A stretch of 64,000 bases of DNA from Hyphomicrobiales bacterium (GCA_900468065.1 UBTA01000082.1:1-64000), one strand, 5' to 3'; numbered from the stretch's first letter, positions 34,111 through 43,422 are shown. Notes: generated from the letters alone by a model not told the origin. A program made the numbers and translations.

Positions 34111-35703
34111 ATGACACTTAAGTACCAAATCCGCTCGACCCTGCTCGCCGCGGCTGTTGCCACCACCGTGACGGCGGGGTTTCTCGGAACCTCCGCCATG
34201 GCAGAGGATCTGCGTATCGGGACACAGCTCAAGCTGATGACGCTCGATCCGCACTACGCGGACCTCAATGAGAACAACTCACTGCTATCCCATATCTACG
34301 AGCGTCTCGTGGTTCAGGACCGGCAGTTGAACCCTCAGCCGGGCCTTGCGATTTCCTGGAGACGGTTGTCAGAGACACAATGGGAATTCAAGCTGCGCGA
34401 CGGAGTCCGCTTCCACGACGGTTCGCCCTTCACCGCCCAGGACGTCATCTACTCGATCGAGCGCATCCGGGACTTCCTTAAGCCGCCGAGCGGCGGGTTC
34501 CAGACCTATACGCAGGCGATTAAATCCGTCACGGCGCCTGATCCAATGACCGTGGTCATCGAGACGAGCAGCGACGTCCCGACCCTCCCGCTGTCAATGA
34601 CCTCAATTTTCATCATGGGTCACAAGTCGGGAGAGTTTGCGACCACGCAGGATGTCAACTCCGGAAAGCAGTCCATTGGGACCGGACCCTACAAATTCCA
34701 GAGCTGGCAATCCGGTGAAGTCCTCAGCCTGACGCGCAACGATGCCTATTGGGGCAGCGCACCTGCCTGGTCAGAGGTGGATTTCCAAGTCATCGAAAGC
34801 CCCGCGGCGCGCGTCGCTGCGTTGACGACGGGTGATGTCGATCTCGCCGATTACATTCCGGCGCGCGACGTCGAAGGGCTTGAGGCCCGCGGGTTGGCGG
34901 TCGAAAGCACCAGCGCTGCCCGGTCCAATTTCCTGCAGTTCGATATCGCCCGGGGGAAGCCACCGGGCATCACCGACAAAGCGGGGAATGCAATTCAGAA
35001 CCCCTTTCGGGATAAGCGCGTGCGCCAGGCCCTGACGATGGCGACTGACCGCCCCTTTCTCGCCGAGAAGATCCTCCTCGGCTACGGAACGCCCGCAGGG
35101 CAACTCTTTCCGACCGGCTTGTCAGGCACGTCGGCGAACCTCAAGGTGGCACCACCGGATTATGAGGGCGCAAAGGCCCTGCTCACAGAGGCGGGTTTTC
35201 CAGACGGCTTCAAGGTCGTGCTCGCCGGGCCTGCCGGCCGATATCCCGGCGACAGCGAATCCCTGCAGTCCATCGCGCAAAACTGGGCGAGAATAGGTGT
35301 CAGCGCCCAACCAGTCGTGGCGCCGTTTTCGGTCTTCGCCACGCAAAGATCAGATGGCGCCTACCCTGTGTGGTACGGCGGCTGCTCCGGCGAGGCCGTG
35401 ACCTTCTGCCTTAGAGCGGTTTTGGGCTCTCCGAACGCGAAATCGGGGGCCGGTTCGCTCAACTATGGAAAATACCAGAACCCGATCTTTGACGCGATGT
35501 TGGAGAAGGCCATGTCCATGGAGGACGGTCCCGATCGGAGCGCGGCGATTGCCGGCGCAACGGAACTGGCCATGGCCGACTATCCGATGCTTCCTCTTTA
35601 TCATTTCCACCTGATCGTCGGGCATGGGCAAAAAGTGGGGTCTTACGCGGTGCATCCGCGCGGATGGACGACGGCCATGCAGGCCGCTCCCTCGGAAGAG
35701 TGA
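34111..35703 (+). CDS. ABC transporter substrate-binding protein, peptide/opine type (SBP_bac_5)
   Basis: A 530-residue periplasmic binding protein of the DppA/OppA class. A signal peptide (ends GFLGTSAMA before EDLRIG) is followed by the family pattern: LMTLDPHYADLNENNSLLSH, YERLVVQDRQLNPQPGLAIS, KLRDGVRFHDGSPFTAQDVI and GTGPYKFQSW. It delivers a peptide or similar solute to the two permeases that follow. The ligand is unknown. GAGGGAAC upstream supplies the ribosome site. It begins a five-gene plus-strand operon ending with a CapA-type protein. Confidence 0.93.
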   Translation: MTLKYQIRSTLLAAAVATTVTAGFLGTSAMAEDLRIGTQLKLMTLDPHYADLNENNSLLSHIYERLVVQDRQLNPQPGLAISWRRLSETQWEFKLRDGVRFHDGSPFTAQDVIYSIERIRDFLKPPSGGFQTYTQAIKSVTAPDPMTVVIETSSDVPTLPLSMTSIFIMGHKSGEFATTQDVNSGKQSIGTGPYKFQSWQSGEVLSLTRNDAYWGSAPAWSEVDFQVIESPAARVAALTTGDVDLADYIPARDVEGLEARGLAVESTSAARSNFLQFDIARGKPPGITDKAGNAIQNPFRDKRVRQALTMATDRPFLAEKILLGYGTPAGQLFPTGLSGTSANLKVAPPDYEGAKALLTEAGFPDGFKVVLAGPAGRYPGDSESLQSIAQNWARIGVSAQPVVAPFSVFATQRSDGAYPVWYGGCSGEAVTFCLRAVLGSPNAKSGAGSLNYGKYQNPIFDAMLEKAMSMEDGPDRSAAIAGATELAMADYPMLPLYHFHLIVGHGQKVGSYAVHPRGWTTAMQAAPSEE

Positions 35704-35713
35704 GGGCACACCC

Positions 35714-36685
35714 ATGATGACCACCATCATTGGAAGGCTTTCACAAGCCGCCCTCCTCCTCCTCGTCATGTCGGCGATCGGGTTTGTCGGCATCCACAGC
35801 GTCGGCAACCCCGTCTACAATATCGTCAATATTGAAACAGCCACTGCAGAGGATATTCGCAACGCAACGATCGCCCTTGGCTTGGATCAGCCGCTCTGGC
35901 GGCAGTATCTTCTTTTCATGGGCAAAGTCGTCACCGGAAATTTCGGAACGTCGTACATCTACCACCTGCCAGCCTTTGATCTGGTGATGAGCAAGCTGCC
36001 TGCGACGCTGGAGTTGGCCTCGATAGCCATGTTGATCGCAGCTCCGTGCGGCACCTTGCTCGGGCTGCTGGCAGGCCGAAAACAGGGTGGCGCAATCGAC
36101 CGCGCCATTCTCAAGGCGAGTGTCTTTGCACTCAGCATTCCGTCATTCTGGCTGAGCATGGTCCTCATCCTGGTCGGTGCGATCACTTTGGGCTGGTTTC
36201 CCTCAGGTGGCCGCGGACCAACGGTCTCCTTGGTTGGCCAGGAATGGAGTTTCCTGACGGTGGAGGGCCTGCGGCGGCTGACCCTGCCCGCATTGGCGCT
36301 TGCCATTCCCAACATCGCGCTTATCGCGCGGCTTGCACGGGCGGGAACGATCGAGGTGGAAAGCCAGGATTTCGTCCGGTTCTGCCGGGCAAAGGGCCTC
36401 TCACCGAGGCGCATCCTGTTTCGGCATACACTGCCGAACATCAGCATTCCCATCGTCACGATCGTCGGCATGCAGTTCGGCGGAATGCTGGCATTCGCCG
36501 TCGTGGTGGAAACCATCTTCGCGTGGCCGGGAATGGGCAAGCTCTTAATCGACTCCATCCAACTGCTCGACCGGCCAGTCGTGATGGCGACCTTGACCTT
36601 CGTTTCCCTCGCCTTCGTCGGGCTCAATGCGCTCGTCGACCTGCTCTACGCCATGCTCGATCCGCGCGTGCGCCTTTCCACATGA
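35714..36685 (+). CDS. ABC transporter permease (DppB/OppB type)
   Basis: A 323-residue inner-membrane permease. N-terminal helix plus the conserved OppB segment (ALGLDQPLWRQYLLFMGKVV, GNFGTSY), and in the BPD_transp_1 domain the EAA-like loop VRFCRAKGLSPRRILFRH and the end MLDPRVRLS. The start ATG 35714 is ten bases after the binding-protein stop (two Met codons in a row). It pairs with the 36697 permease to make the transmembrane channel. Confidence 0.93.
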   Translation: MMTTIIGRLSQAALLLLVMSAIGFVGIHSVGNPVYNIVNIETATAEDIRNATIALGLDQPLWRQYLLFMGKVVTGNFGTSYIYHLPAFDLVMSKLPATLELASIAMLIAAPCGTLLGLLAGRKQGGAIDRAILKASVFALSIPSFWLSMVLILVGAITLGWFPSGGRGPTVSLVGQEWSFLTVEGLRRLTLPALALAIPNIALIARLARAGTIEVESQDFVRFCRAKGLSPRRILFRHTLPNISIPIVTIVGMQFGGMLAFAVVVETIFAWPGMGKLLIDSIQLLDRPVVMATLTFVSLAFVGLNALVDLLYAMLDPRVRLST

Positions 36686-36696
36686 AAGGAAATTCC

Positions 36697-37578
36697 ATGA
36701 AAGCCAATACACTCCGTACGCTTTGGAAGCGCCACAGGGGAATGAGCATTAGCCTACCCGGGTTGCTGCTCGCCGCATACGTTCTGCTGGCGTTGGCAGC
36801 GCCTCTCATCGCGCCGCAAAATCCGTACGATCCATTACAGATTTATGGATGGGAAGCGTCGTCACCTCCCGGGACCATAGGCGGCGCCGGGTACTTTTAT
36901 CTGCTCGGAACTGACGGTCTCGGGCGCGATATACTCAGCACCATCCTCTACGGCCTGCGCATCAGCCTCGTCGTCTCCATTACCAGCACTGTTATTGCTG
37001 CGCTGATAGGACTGACAGCAGGGGTCAGTGCCGCGCATTTCGGCAGGTGGGTCGATGTCGTCATCATGCGGATCGTCGACCTCCAGCTCAGCCTTCCAAC
37101 CATCCTGGTGGCCCTGATTGCCATTGTCACACTCGGACCGGGCATCGATCGGATCATACTGGCGATCGTCATCGTGCAGTGGGCAACCTACGCCAGGGTC
37201 ATTCGAGGTATTGCGTTGAGCGAAAGCGGTAAGCCCTATCTGGATGCAGCGCGCCTCATGCGGCTACCCACGTGGAGGGTCCTTTTTCGCCACCTGCTTC
37301 CCAACAGTATCGCGCCGGCCATCACCTTGATCCCGATAGAATTGGGGCACGCCGTGGCGCTCGAGGCAACGCTGTCATTTCTGGGGCTGGGCGTGCCAGT
37401 CGACAAGCCTTCGCTTGGCTCCACTGTTGCAAACGGCTTCCAGTACCTGATGACCGGTCAATACTGGATCAGCCTGTTTCCCGGCCTCGCCCTGTTCGGC
37501 CTCATCGCAAGCATCAATTTCGTCGGCGAGGGCGTCCGTCGCAACCTGGATCCAAGGAGCCGATCCCATGACGCATGA
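36697..37578 (+). CDS. ABC transporter permease (DppC/OppC type)
   Basis: A 293-residue permease with an N-terminal helix (ISLPGLLLAAYVLLALAAPL), then the OppC blocks YFYLLGTDGLGRDILSTILY and YLDAARLMRLPTWRVLFRHL, ending INFVGEGVRRNLDPRSR. The AAAGGA site places the start at 36697, though ATG 36682 is in frame. It overlaps the ATPase gene by eleven bases, a sign of translational coupling. Confidence 0.93.
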   Translation: MKANTLRTLWKRHRGMSISLPGLLLAAYVLLALAAPLIAPQNPYDPLQIYGWEASSPPGTIGGAGYFYLLGTDGLGRDILSTILYGLRISLVVSITSTVIAALIGLTAGVSAAHFGRWVDVVIMRIVDLQLSLPTILVALIAIVTLGPGIDRIILAIVIVQWATYARVIRGIALSESGKPYLDAARLMRLPTWRVLFRHLLPNSIAPAITLIPIELGHAVALEATLSFLGLGVPVDKPSLGSTVANGFQYLMTGQYWISLFPGLALFGLIASINFVGEGVRRNLDPRSRSHDA

Positions 37579-39247
37579 TAGCCCACAAGCCCCCTTGCTG
37601 GTGGTAAGAAATCTCACCTTGGTGCATCGCGCAACGACGGGCAGCACCCCGATCCTACGCGATGTCAGCCTGAGCCTTCAGCGCGGAGAAATCCTTGGGG
37701 TCATCGGCGAATCCGGAGCGGGAAAGTCCTCCCTTGGCAATGCCATCCTCGGCCTGCTCTCGCCCGACTTCGAGCGGACGACCGGGACCATCCTCTTCAA
37801 TGGCAAACCGCTCGACGGTAACAACGAGCGCCAATGGGACACGATCCGAGGGCGCAGGATATCGGCGATCTTCCAGGATCATACCGCATCGCTCGATCCG
37901 CTGATGGCCATCGGTCCGCAACTTGAAGAAACGATCCTTGCCACCAACGACACCATGTCACGACGGCAAGCACGCGACCATGCCATCCAATTGCTGACCC
38001 GCGTCGGCATTCCGGACATTGACCAACGATATCACCATTACCCTCATCAGTTTTCCGGGGGGCAGCGCCAGCGTGCTGTCATTGCCATCGCGCTTGCCGG
38101 CAGACCCGATATTATCATCGCAGATGAGCCGACCTCCGCGCTCGACGCAACCGTTCAAAAGCAAATCCTCTACCTTCTCCGCGAGCTCGTGGAGGAAACC
38201 AATGTATCGATCATCCTGGTCACCCACGACATGGGCGTCGTCTCGGAAATCACCGACAGTGTGATCGTCATGAGACATGGCGAGATCGTCGAACAGGGGC
38301 CCACATCATCGCTCCTCGACGCACCGCAACGGACATATACCCGAAGCCTTCTCGCCGCAGTCCCAAGACTGCGGGTGTCCAACCCCGGGGAGAGAAAGGA
38401 ACGCACCAAACATTTGAACGACCCGCCCTTGCACGTTGGTTCCATGGAACCCGGCACGAGGCCAATCCTGGTGGCACGGGGAATAACGAAGTCCTTTTCC
38501 GGTGGCGTGTTCGCGCTGCTGCGCACGAGGCCCCAGACACCCGCATTGCAGGATGTCTGCGTTCAATTGGACCGTGGGATGATCACCGGAATTGTTGGTG
38601 AGAGTGGCAGCGGCAAGAGCACGATCGGACGAATCATTGCCGGCCTGGAAACCGCAGGCGATGGAAAGATCGAGATCGATGACACCTGTTTTGATCCTTC
38701 GCGGTCCGGATCGCGCAGCGGCCTGCTTGGAAAGGTGCAGATGATCTTCCAGGACCCGGCGATGTCGTTGAACCCGCGCATGTCGATCAGTGAGAGCTTG
38801 CGGGAAAGTGTCCGGTACGGCGCAGCCATCGCGAAGGATGAATTGTCGATTGTGGGGACAATGATGGATCGGCTCGGGTTGGCGCGAAGCCTCCTCCCCC
38901 GGTATCCCCATCAACTCTCCGGCGGACAAAAGCAGCGTGTATGTATCGCGCGCGCGCTTCTCGCAGGCCCCAGCATCATCGTTGCCGACGAACCCACCTC
39001 AGCCCTTGACGTGTCCGTACAGGCGGAAATCGTCCAGCTTCTGAGGGAGAACGTGAGGGAGCGGGGCATTTCAATGCTCTTCATCTCTCACGACCTCGCC
39101 CTCGTGCAAGAGCTTTGCAGTTCGATCTACATTTTCAAAGATGGCAGGGTCGAAGACGCGGGCTCGTCGGAGTTCATCTTCACACATTCGCAAAACCCGT
39201 ACACCCGCAGCCTGATCGATGCCCGCCCGAGGCGATTTACGCACTGA
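37568..39247 (+). CDS. Fused double ABC ATPase (DppD-DppF type)
   Basis: A 559-residue protein with two complete ABC ATPase halves that power the importer. First half: Walker A GESGAGKSS (47-55), signature FSGGQRQRAVIA, Walker B IIIADEPTSALD. Second half: Walker A GESGSGKST (344-352), signature LSGGQKQRVCIARALL, Walker B IIVADEPTSALD. Oligopeptide C-terminal extensions follow each half (RTYTRSLLAAVPRLR; NPYTRSLIDARPR). In many bacteria these halves are separate genes; the fused form is common in rhizobia. Confidence 0.95.
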   Translation: MTHDSPQAPLLVVRNLTLVHRATTGSTPILRDVSLSLQRGEILGVIGESGAGKSSLGNAILGLLSPDFERTTGTILFNGKPLDGNNERQWDTIRGRRISAIFQDHTASLDPLMAIGPQLEETILATNDTMSRRQARDHAIQLLTRVGIPDIDQRYHHYPHQFSGGQRQRAVIAIALAGRPDIIIADEPTSALDATVQKQILYLLRELVEETNVSIILVTHDMGVVSEITDSVIVMRHGEIVEQGPTSSLLDAPQRTYTRSLLAAVPRLRVSNPGERKERTKHLNDPPLHVGSMEPGTRPILVARGITKSFSGGVFALLRTRPQTPALQDVCVQLDRGMITGIVGESGSGKSTIGRIIAGLETAGDGKIEIDDTCFDPSRSGSRSGLLGKVQMIFQDPAMSLNPRMSISESLRESVRYGAAIAKDELSIVGTMMDRLGLARSLLPRYPHQLSGGQKQRVCIARALLAGPSIIVADEPTSALDVSVQAEIVQLLRENVRERGISMLFISHDLALVQELCSSIYIFKDGRVEDAGSSEFIFTHSQNPYTRSLIDARPRRFTH

Positions 39248-39348
39248 CGGCGGCCAATATTGCAAGTCGCCGACAGTAACACCCGTCGGGAATCTACTCA
39301 ATTCATCCACATTCTGGCGGCGGCTGCCCGCTGCAAAGGAAGTCTGTC

Positions 39349-40584
39349 ATGACAAACACATTCAAGATCGCCGTAACCGGGCAATCTCTTATAAAACACG
39401 ACATTCGCGGTGTCGAGGCGCCGGGGTTTCGAGAGGCACGTGAGGTCCTTGGTCAAGCCGACCTCTCATTCACCAACTTCGAAAGCACCATCCTGGGAAG
39501 CCATGGAGGATGGCCGATGAAAGGATCGTTCTTCGGATGCAGCCAGCCGGTTGTTCTCGACAGCCTTCAGGAATTGGGATTTCAGGCGCTTTCGCTGTCC
39601 AACAATCATGCGTTCGATCTCGGTCCGTCCGGGATCCTCTCAACCTCGGAAGAGGTCGAAAGGCGCGGCTTCCTTCACGCCGGCATCGGGCGCAACCACA
39701 CAGCAGCGGCGCGCCCTGGCAAGGGGTCGTTTGGCGGCAGGAAGGTGGCGCTGGTGGCCATGGATGGAGGTCCAGGGCCCGATTTTATGTATGCCGGAGA
39801 TGCCGCGCCTGGTCGACCCGAACGTCCTGGCGTGAACCGGCTGCGGGTGACCAAGGTTATTGACGTCGACGACAACGCTTTTGAAGAGTTGCGAAAGGTC
39901 CGTGACAAGGTCGGCTACACGAGGATGGATCTCGGCAACGACAGCCAACCAGACGATACGCCTCACGTTGATCCCGAAGCCGAAATCAGTATCGCACGCG
40001 CTATTTTTAGGCGCTCCGATAGGGTCGGTCGCAACATCACGGTCGATGAGGCCGACACAGCGCGTAACCTCGCCGCAATCACGTCTGCTGCAGTGGAAGG
40101 ATACCTCGTCATCGCCTACCTGCATCATCACCATTGGGCCTCTGACTGGTATCAGGTTCCCGAATGGGTGGGCGCGTTTGCGAAAAAATGCATCGATGCA
40201 GGCGCGGCCATGTTCGTCAGCCACGGTGCTCCCGTTCTCCAGCCGGTCGAAATATACCGTCAACGGCCAATCTTCTACAGTCTGGGCAATTTCATCTTCC
40301 ACGTAAGATCCGAAAAATCGCCCTGGATGGCTCGGGAGGTCTGGGAGAGTGTCATCGGGCTATGCTCGTTTGGAGATGATGGCAAGCTCGTCGGAATGTC
40401 CTTCCATCCGATCGTAATCGGCGGCGCCGAACCCTCGCGCACTGACGCTTTGGAACAACGCCTTGCGCCGGAACTCGCCCGCGGTGATGATGCCGAGAGG
40501 ATATTGCGGCGCTTTCAAGAGCATTCAGCGAAGGTCGGTACTAATATCGAGATATCCGGTAACACTGCCGTATGGAAAGGTTAG
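39349..40584 (+). CDS. CapA/PgsA-type metallophosphatase domain protein
   Basis: A 411-residue protein of the PGA_cap (CapA) family, related to calcineurin-like phosphoesterases. Its motifs are FTNFESTILG, LSLSNNHAFDLG, a metal-binding AYLHHHHWASDW and the closing SHGAPVLQPVEIY plus IFYSLGNFIFH. Family members are named for poly-gamma-glutamate capsule synthesis, but CapA-like proteins occur in many settings. This one has no signal peptide or membrane helix, so a cytoplasmic enzyme acting on a compound brought in by the ABC importer is a fair inference. It starts 101 bases after the ATPase gene. Confidence 0.85.
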   Translation: MTNTFKIAVTGQSLIKHDIRGVEAPGFREAREVLGQADLSFTNFESTILGSHGGWPMKGSFFGCSQPVVLDSLQELGFQALSLSNNHAFDLGPSGILSTSEEVERRGFLHAGIGRNHTAAARPGKGSFGGRKVALVAMDGGPGPDFMYAGDAAPGRPERPGVNRLRVTKVIDVDDNAFEELRKVRDKVGYTRMDLGNDSQPDDTPHVDPEAEISIARAIFRRSDRVGRNITVDEADTARNLAAITSAAVEGYLVIAYLHHHHWASDWYQVPEWVGAFAKKCIDAGAAMFVSHGAPVLQPVEIYRQRPIFYSLGNFIFHVRSEKSPWMAREVWESVIGLCSFGDDGKLVGMSFHPIVIGGAEPSRTDALEQRLAPELARGDDAERILRRFQEHSAKVGTNIEISGNTAVWKG

Positions 40585-40932
40585 GCAGGGCTGCACTGTG
40601 CGGAGAGCAAAGATCCCCGGAACTTCAGGGCATGCCCGTGCGATTGGCCTGACGCAGGTGGCGGCTCTCATGCCTCGGGCGCCGGCGAGATTGTCAGCCA
40701 GATCAAGAGGCGCACCCGACTGACAGTTGTTCGAGGTCGCTTATGAGAGATGTTCTGGATGTTGAAGTCTTTCGCAAAACGTTGCCACGATCCACCAGCG
40801 AGCGACGAGATTTCCGCTCGCTGGCGTCACTCGACGGCGTTCCAGCACACGTTTGAACGCTAGGCTTCGACGGGAACGTTGTTTTTAGCGTGTCGTGAAT
40901 CACGAAGGCTGGTGCAGTCAATCTATCAAAGT
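40585..40932. other. Intergenic stretch upstream of luxI
   Basis: No gene is seen. A 13-base palindrome (TCGTGA-A-TCACGA) lies at 40893-40905, and a further inverted repeat follows at 40933. Either could be an operator. Confidence 0.35.
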
Positions 40933-40954
40933 TGTCAGATTGTCCAATGTGACA
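40933..40954 (+). promoter_or_regulatory. Inverted repeat in front of luxI
   Basis: TGTCA at 40933-40937 and TGACA at 40950-40954, twelve bases apart, 43 bases before the luxI start. Size and position fit a LuxR-type binding site, but it does not match a known lux, tra or cin box. Confidence 0.35.
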
Positions 40955-40996
40955 GACATCGGCACCCTTACCGCTCTGCGCTGACGGTGAGACACG

Positions 40997-41659
40997 ATGT
41001 TAAAAATACTGACTAAGCGTGATCAGCATGATCCATCCTACAACGAAATGCTGCGCGGGAGAGCGAGGGTTTTCCGCGACCGGATGAACTGGAATGTTGA
41101 CGTCATCGACGGCAAGGAATTCGATCTGTACGATCGAAGCGCGGATCCCCTCTATCTGATATCACTCAACGACACTGGAAACGTGGTTGGATCCCTGAGG
41201 GTTTTACCGACCACAGGCCCGACAATGCTCAAGAGCGAGTTTGCGTCGATGTTTCAGGAACCGCCGGACATCGAGAGCCCCACTGTGTGGGAATGCACGC
41301 GGTTCTGTGTTCACGGCGGCGCCGACGACACGATGCCGAAATCCAGGAACATCGCCCTCCAACTTCTATGGGGTTTGTGTAACTTAGCGCACGAATGCAA
41401 CATTAAAGGCATCGTTGGCGTCTATGAGCTTCCGATGCAGGGTGTTTATAAGCGGCTCGGCTGGTCGCCCAGATTGATTTCCGTTTCTTGGCCGCAATTT
41501 GGAAAAATCTGCTGTGGCATGTGGGACGTCAATCCAACCATCCGCGATCACTTGTGCAATCGGGTGAGGATATGCGGCCTGGAAACTCTCGCGTTTCAGT
41601 GTTCTAGGCACAACGACAAATCCGTTCGCTCAAGCCCAAGGGTTGGTCGTGCTGGTTGA
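40997..41659 (+). CDS. LuxI-family acyl-homoserine lactone synthase
   Basis: A 220-residue autoinducer synthase that couples an acyl group to SAM to form an N-acyl-homoserine lactone. The family signature residues are present: R24 with V25 F26 (GRARVFRDRMNW), W32, E41/D43/D46 (KEFDLYDRS), the GSLRVLPT loop with R68, and WECTRF (E99, R102). Length is normal. It lies upstream of a luxR on the same strand, the reverse of the usual order in several rhizobial systems. The signal's acyl chain cannot be predicted from sequence by eye. Confidence 0.93.
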   Translation: MLKILTKRDQHDPSYNEMLRGRARVFRDRMNWNVDVIDGKEFDLYDRSADPLYLISLNDTGNVVGSLRVLPTTGPTMLKSEFASMFQEPPDIESPTVWECTRFCVHGGADDTMPKSRNIALQLLWGLCNLAHECNIKGIVGVYELPMQGVYKRLGWSPRLISVSWPQFGKICCGMWDVNPTIRDHLCNRVRICGLETLAFQCSRHNDKSVRSSPRVGRAG

Positions 41660-41682
41660 CGTCATCACAAACTTTTGTACAC

Positions 41683-41706
41683 CTACCACCACTCCACTCA
41701 TGGTAG
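41683..41706 (+). promoter_or_regulatory. Inverted repeat between luxI and luxR
   Basis: CTACCA at 41683-41688 and TGGTAG at 41701-41706 are perfect inverted arms with twelve bases between, 39 bases before the luxR start. It may be an operator for LuxR or a hairpin. Weak call. Confidence 0.3.
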
Positions 41707-41744
41707 ATCTCATGGAGGCGTGCGGGGCACGGGGAGATTGTGGA

Positions 41745-42476
41745 ATGGCCAAGCGTTCTTTACTGAAACACGCGCTCAGCACACTCGATGCGGCATCAAG
41801 CGTGGACGATTTGCAGGGTACTGTTTCGCATATCCGCGATTGCTATGGCTTAGCGCATCTTGTCTTTCATGTTGTCAGCCTGGGGGCTGGCAATGTCAGG
41901 AACCCAATGATCCTGTTGACATACTCTCGGGAGTGGGTGGATGTCTATACAAGCGAAAACTTCTTTGATCTTGATCCCGTTGTGAATTTAAGCCGGACTG
42001 GGTTCTTGCCTGTTGACTGGTCACTTCTCGATCACGCCAATCGCGAGACCAGCCGTTTCTTCCGACAAGCCCATTCGTTCGGAGTGGGTCGATTTGGCCT
42101 GACGATCCCCATCCGCGGTCCCCAAGGTGAGCGCTCATTGTTTTCGGCGACGTCCAACCTGCGTGAAAGCGAGTGGCGTCACCTGCGCGCGGATTGCATG
42201 GCCGATTTGCAATTCCTGTCGCACCATTTGCACGAGAAAGCACTCACGACCTCCGGGCTTCGTAATAATGGCGCCGGGAAGAGATTGTCGAGACGCGAGC
42301 TCCAATGCATCAAGATGATAGCGAATGGACGACTGGTAAAACAGATCGCCGCGGAACTCCAACTTTCTGAAAGTGCAGTTCGCCTTTACTTGCGGAATGC
42401 AAAACGCAAGCTCGGGGTATCAACGACATCCCAAGCTGTCGGACGCGCGGTAGCGGGTGAACTCGTTCACGTTTGA
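41745..42476 (+). CDS. LuxR-family quorum-sensing regulator
   Basis: A 243-residue regulator from ATG 41745 (GGGGAG site). The frame is open further up, but this start gives the standard family length. The N-terminal autoinducer-binding domain has the conserved Trp/Tyr/Asp pattern (EWVDVYTSENFFDLDPVV) and LPVDWSLL. The C-terminal helix-turn-helix is GerE-type (KRLSRRELQCIKMIANGRLV, then IAAELQLSESAVRLYLRNAK). It should sense the signal made by the neighbouring LuxI and control nearby promoters. The closeness to the T4SS suggests control of transfer, as in other rhizobial plasmids, but that is inference. Confidence 0.93.
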   Translation: MAKRSLLKHALSTLDAASSVDDLQGTVSHIRDCYGLAHLVFHVVSLGAGNVRNPMILLTYSREWVDVYTSENFFDLDPVVNLSRTGFLPVDWSLLDHANRETSRFFRQAHSFGVGRFGLTIPIRGPQGERSLFSATSNLRESEWRHLRADCMADLQFLSHHLHEKALTTSGLRNNGAGKRLSRRELQCIKMIANGRLVKQIAAELQLSESAVRLYLRNAKRKLGVSTTSQAVGRAVAGELVHV

Positions 42477-42562
42477 TTGAACCGTGCATACAAAGGCGCC
42501 GCGTTGGACGGCTCGTTTCCGTGAAGACGCTAATATTGCTGAAGCTTGGAGGCCAGGTCGAT

Positions 42563-42898
42563 ATGCCGAGCACAGAACCTATTGAAGAACAGGCCATGGA
42601 TAAATACTCTTCCACTACCTTCTGGCATCTGGCTGAGTCTCACGCAAAGGCAGTTTCGACTGTCAGAACCCTACGGCAGATGGCTGACCGCGGCGACCAA
42701 GAGGTCTGCGCAGAACTCCATGACGCGCAGACCGAAGAAGGCATCGTGCGCTCGGCAATCATACACTGGAAACCAGGCTCGGCGATCGAAGCCCAGACCA
42801 AGTTCCTCTACATGGCACATTTCATCGCCAGTGCGCGGATTTCATTGGATCGACAAGAGATGGCTACGATGATGAATTCCATCGTGCACCTTCGGTGA
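42563..42898 (+). CDS. Small hypothetical protein downstream of luxR
   Basis: A 111-residue helical protein (from MPSTEPIEEQ, with GGAGG upstream; an internal Met at 42596 is possible). Helical segments are TFWHLAESHAKAVSTVRTLR, then VCAELHDAQTEEGIVRSAII and KFLYMAHFIASARISLDRQE. No family is recognised. It is 86 bases from luxR and on the same strand, so it is probably transcribed with it and could be a quorum-sensing accessory. Confidence 0.55.
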   Translation: MPSTEPIEEQAMDKYSSTTFWHLAESHAKAVSTVRTLRQMADRGDQEVCAELHDAQTEEGIVRSAIIHWKPGSAIEAQTKFLYMAHFIASARISLDRQEMATMMNSIVHLR

Positions 42899-42933
42899 AG
42901 CCGGGTTCGTCTTCAGGGCACGGAGCGAGTTTC

Positions 42934-43422
42934 TCACACATCAGGGGTTTTAGAATCGCCGGCGCTGTCCTGGAGACCAGCGACGGCCTGCAACAGCGCG
43001 GCAATCGATGACATCGTGTGTGCAGGCATCTCGTCTAACATTTTCATCATACGGAACCTGGCTTCCGATTCCTCTTGCGTCTTGCCCCAAATGTGTGGAG
43101 CGGCCGCAAAGAGCATGCCCAGTGGTGAGACCCCAAGGATCTCACTCAGGTGAATCAACCTGCTCACCTGCATCTTGGAGGAACTCCGTTCATAGCGGCC
43201 ATAGACCTGCTCGCTCAAGCCTACAAGCGTCGCAAGGTCCGCTCTGCTCAGACCCTTTTCCTGGCGGCTCTTGCGCAGCTCGTCTCCCAGCTTGGCGTCG
43301 AGTTCCTCAAAAGTCGATATCCCGTTCGGTCCTTGCCGCCGAAAAACCGGCTTTTCATTCTCGGGGTCCGTGGTTTTCACCAGCCGAAGTTCTTCAATAT
43401 GGTTATCTAAATTCTTACTCAT
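42934..43422 (-). CDS. XRE-family helix-turn-helix regulator
   Basis: A 162-residue protein with a Cro/C1-type helix-turn-helix (LGDELRKSRQEKGLSRADLA, then TLVGLSEQVYGRYERSSSKM) and a C-terminal helical part (EARFRMMKMLDEMPAHTM) that may dimerise. The start is set at 43422 (MSKNLDNHIEE); the longer frame up to 43611 crosses the end of the next gene. It reads in the same direction as the secreted-protein operon behind it and lies between luxR and the T4SS, so it is a candidate regulator of one or both. Confidence 0.8.
   Translation of the reverse strand: MSKNLDNHIEELRLVKTTDPENEKPVFRRQGPNGISTFEELDAKLGDELRKSRQEKGLSRADLATLVGLSEQVYGRYERSSSKMQVSRLIHLSEILGVSPLGMLFAAAPHIWGKTQEESEARFRMMKMLDEMPAHTMSSIAALLQAVAGLQDSAGDSKTPDV

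Noticed and set aside
40893-40905. A 13-base palindrome TCGTGA-A-TCACGA between the CapA-like gene and luxI
   Set aside because: Short and without a T-run or link to a start codon. Kept only as a note in the intergenic entry.
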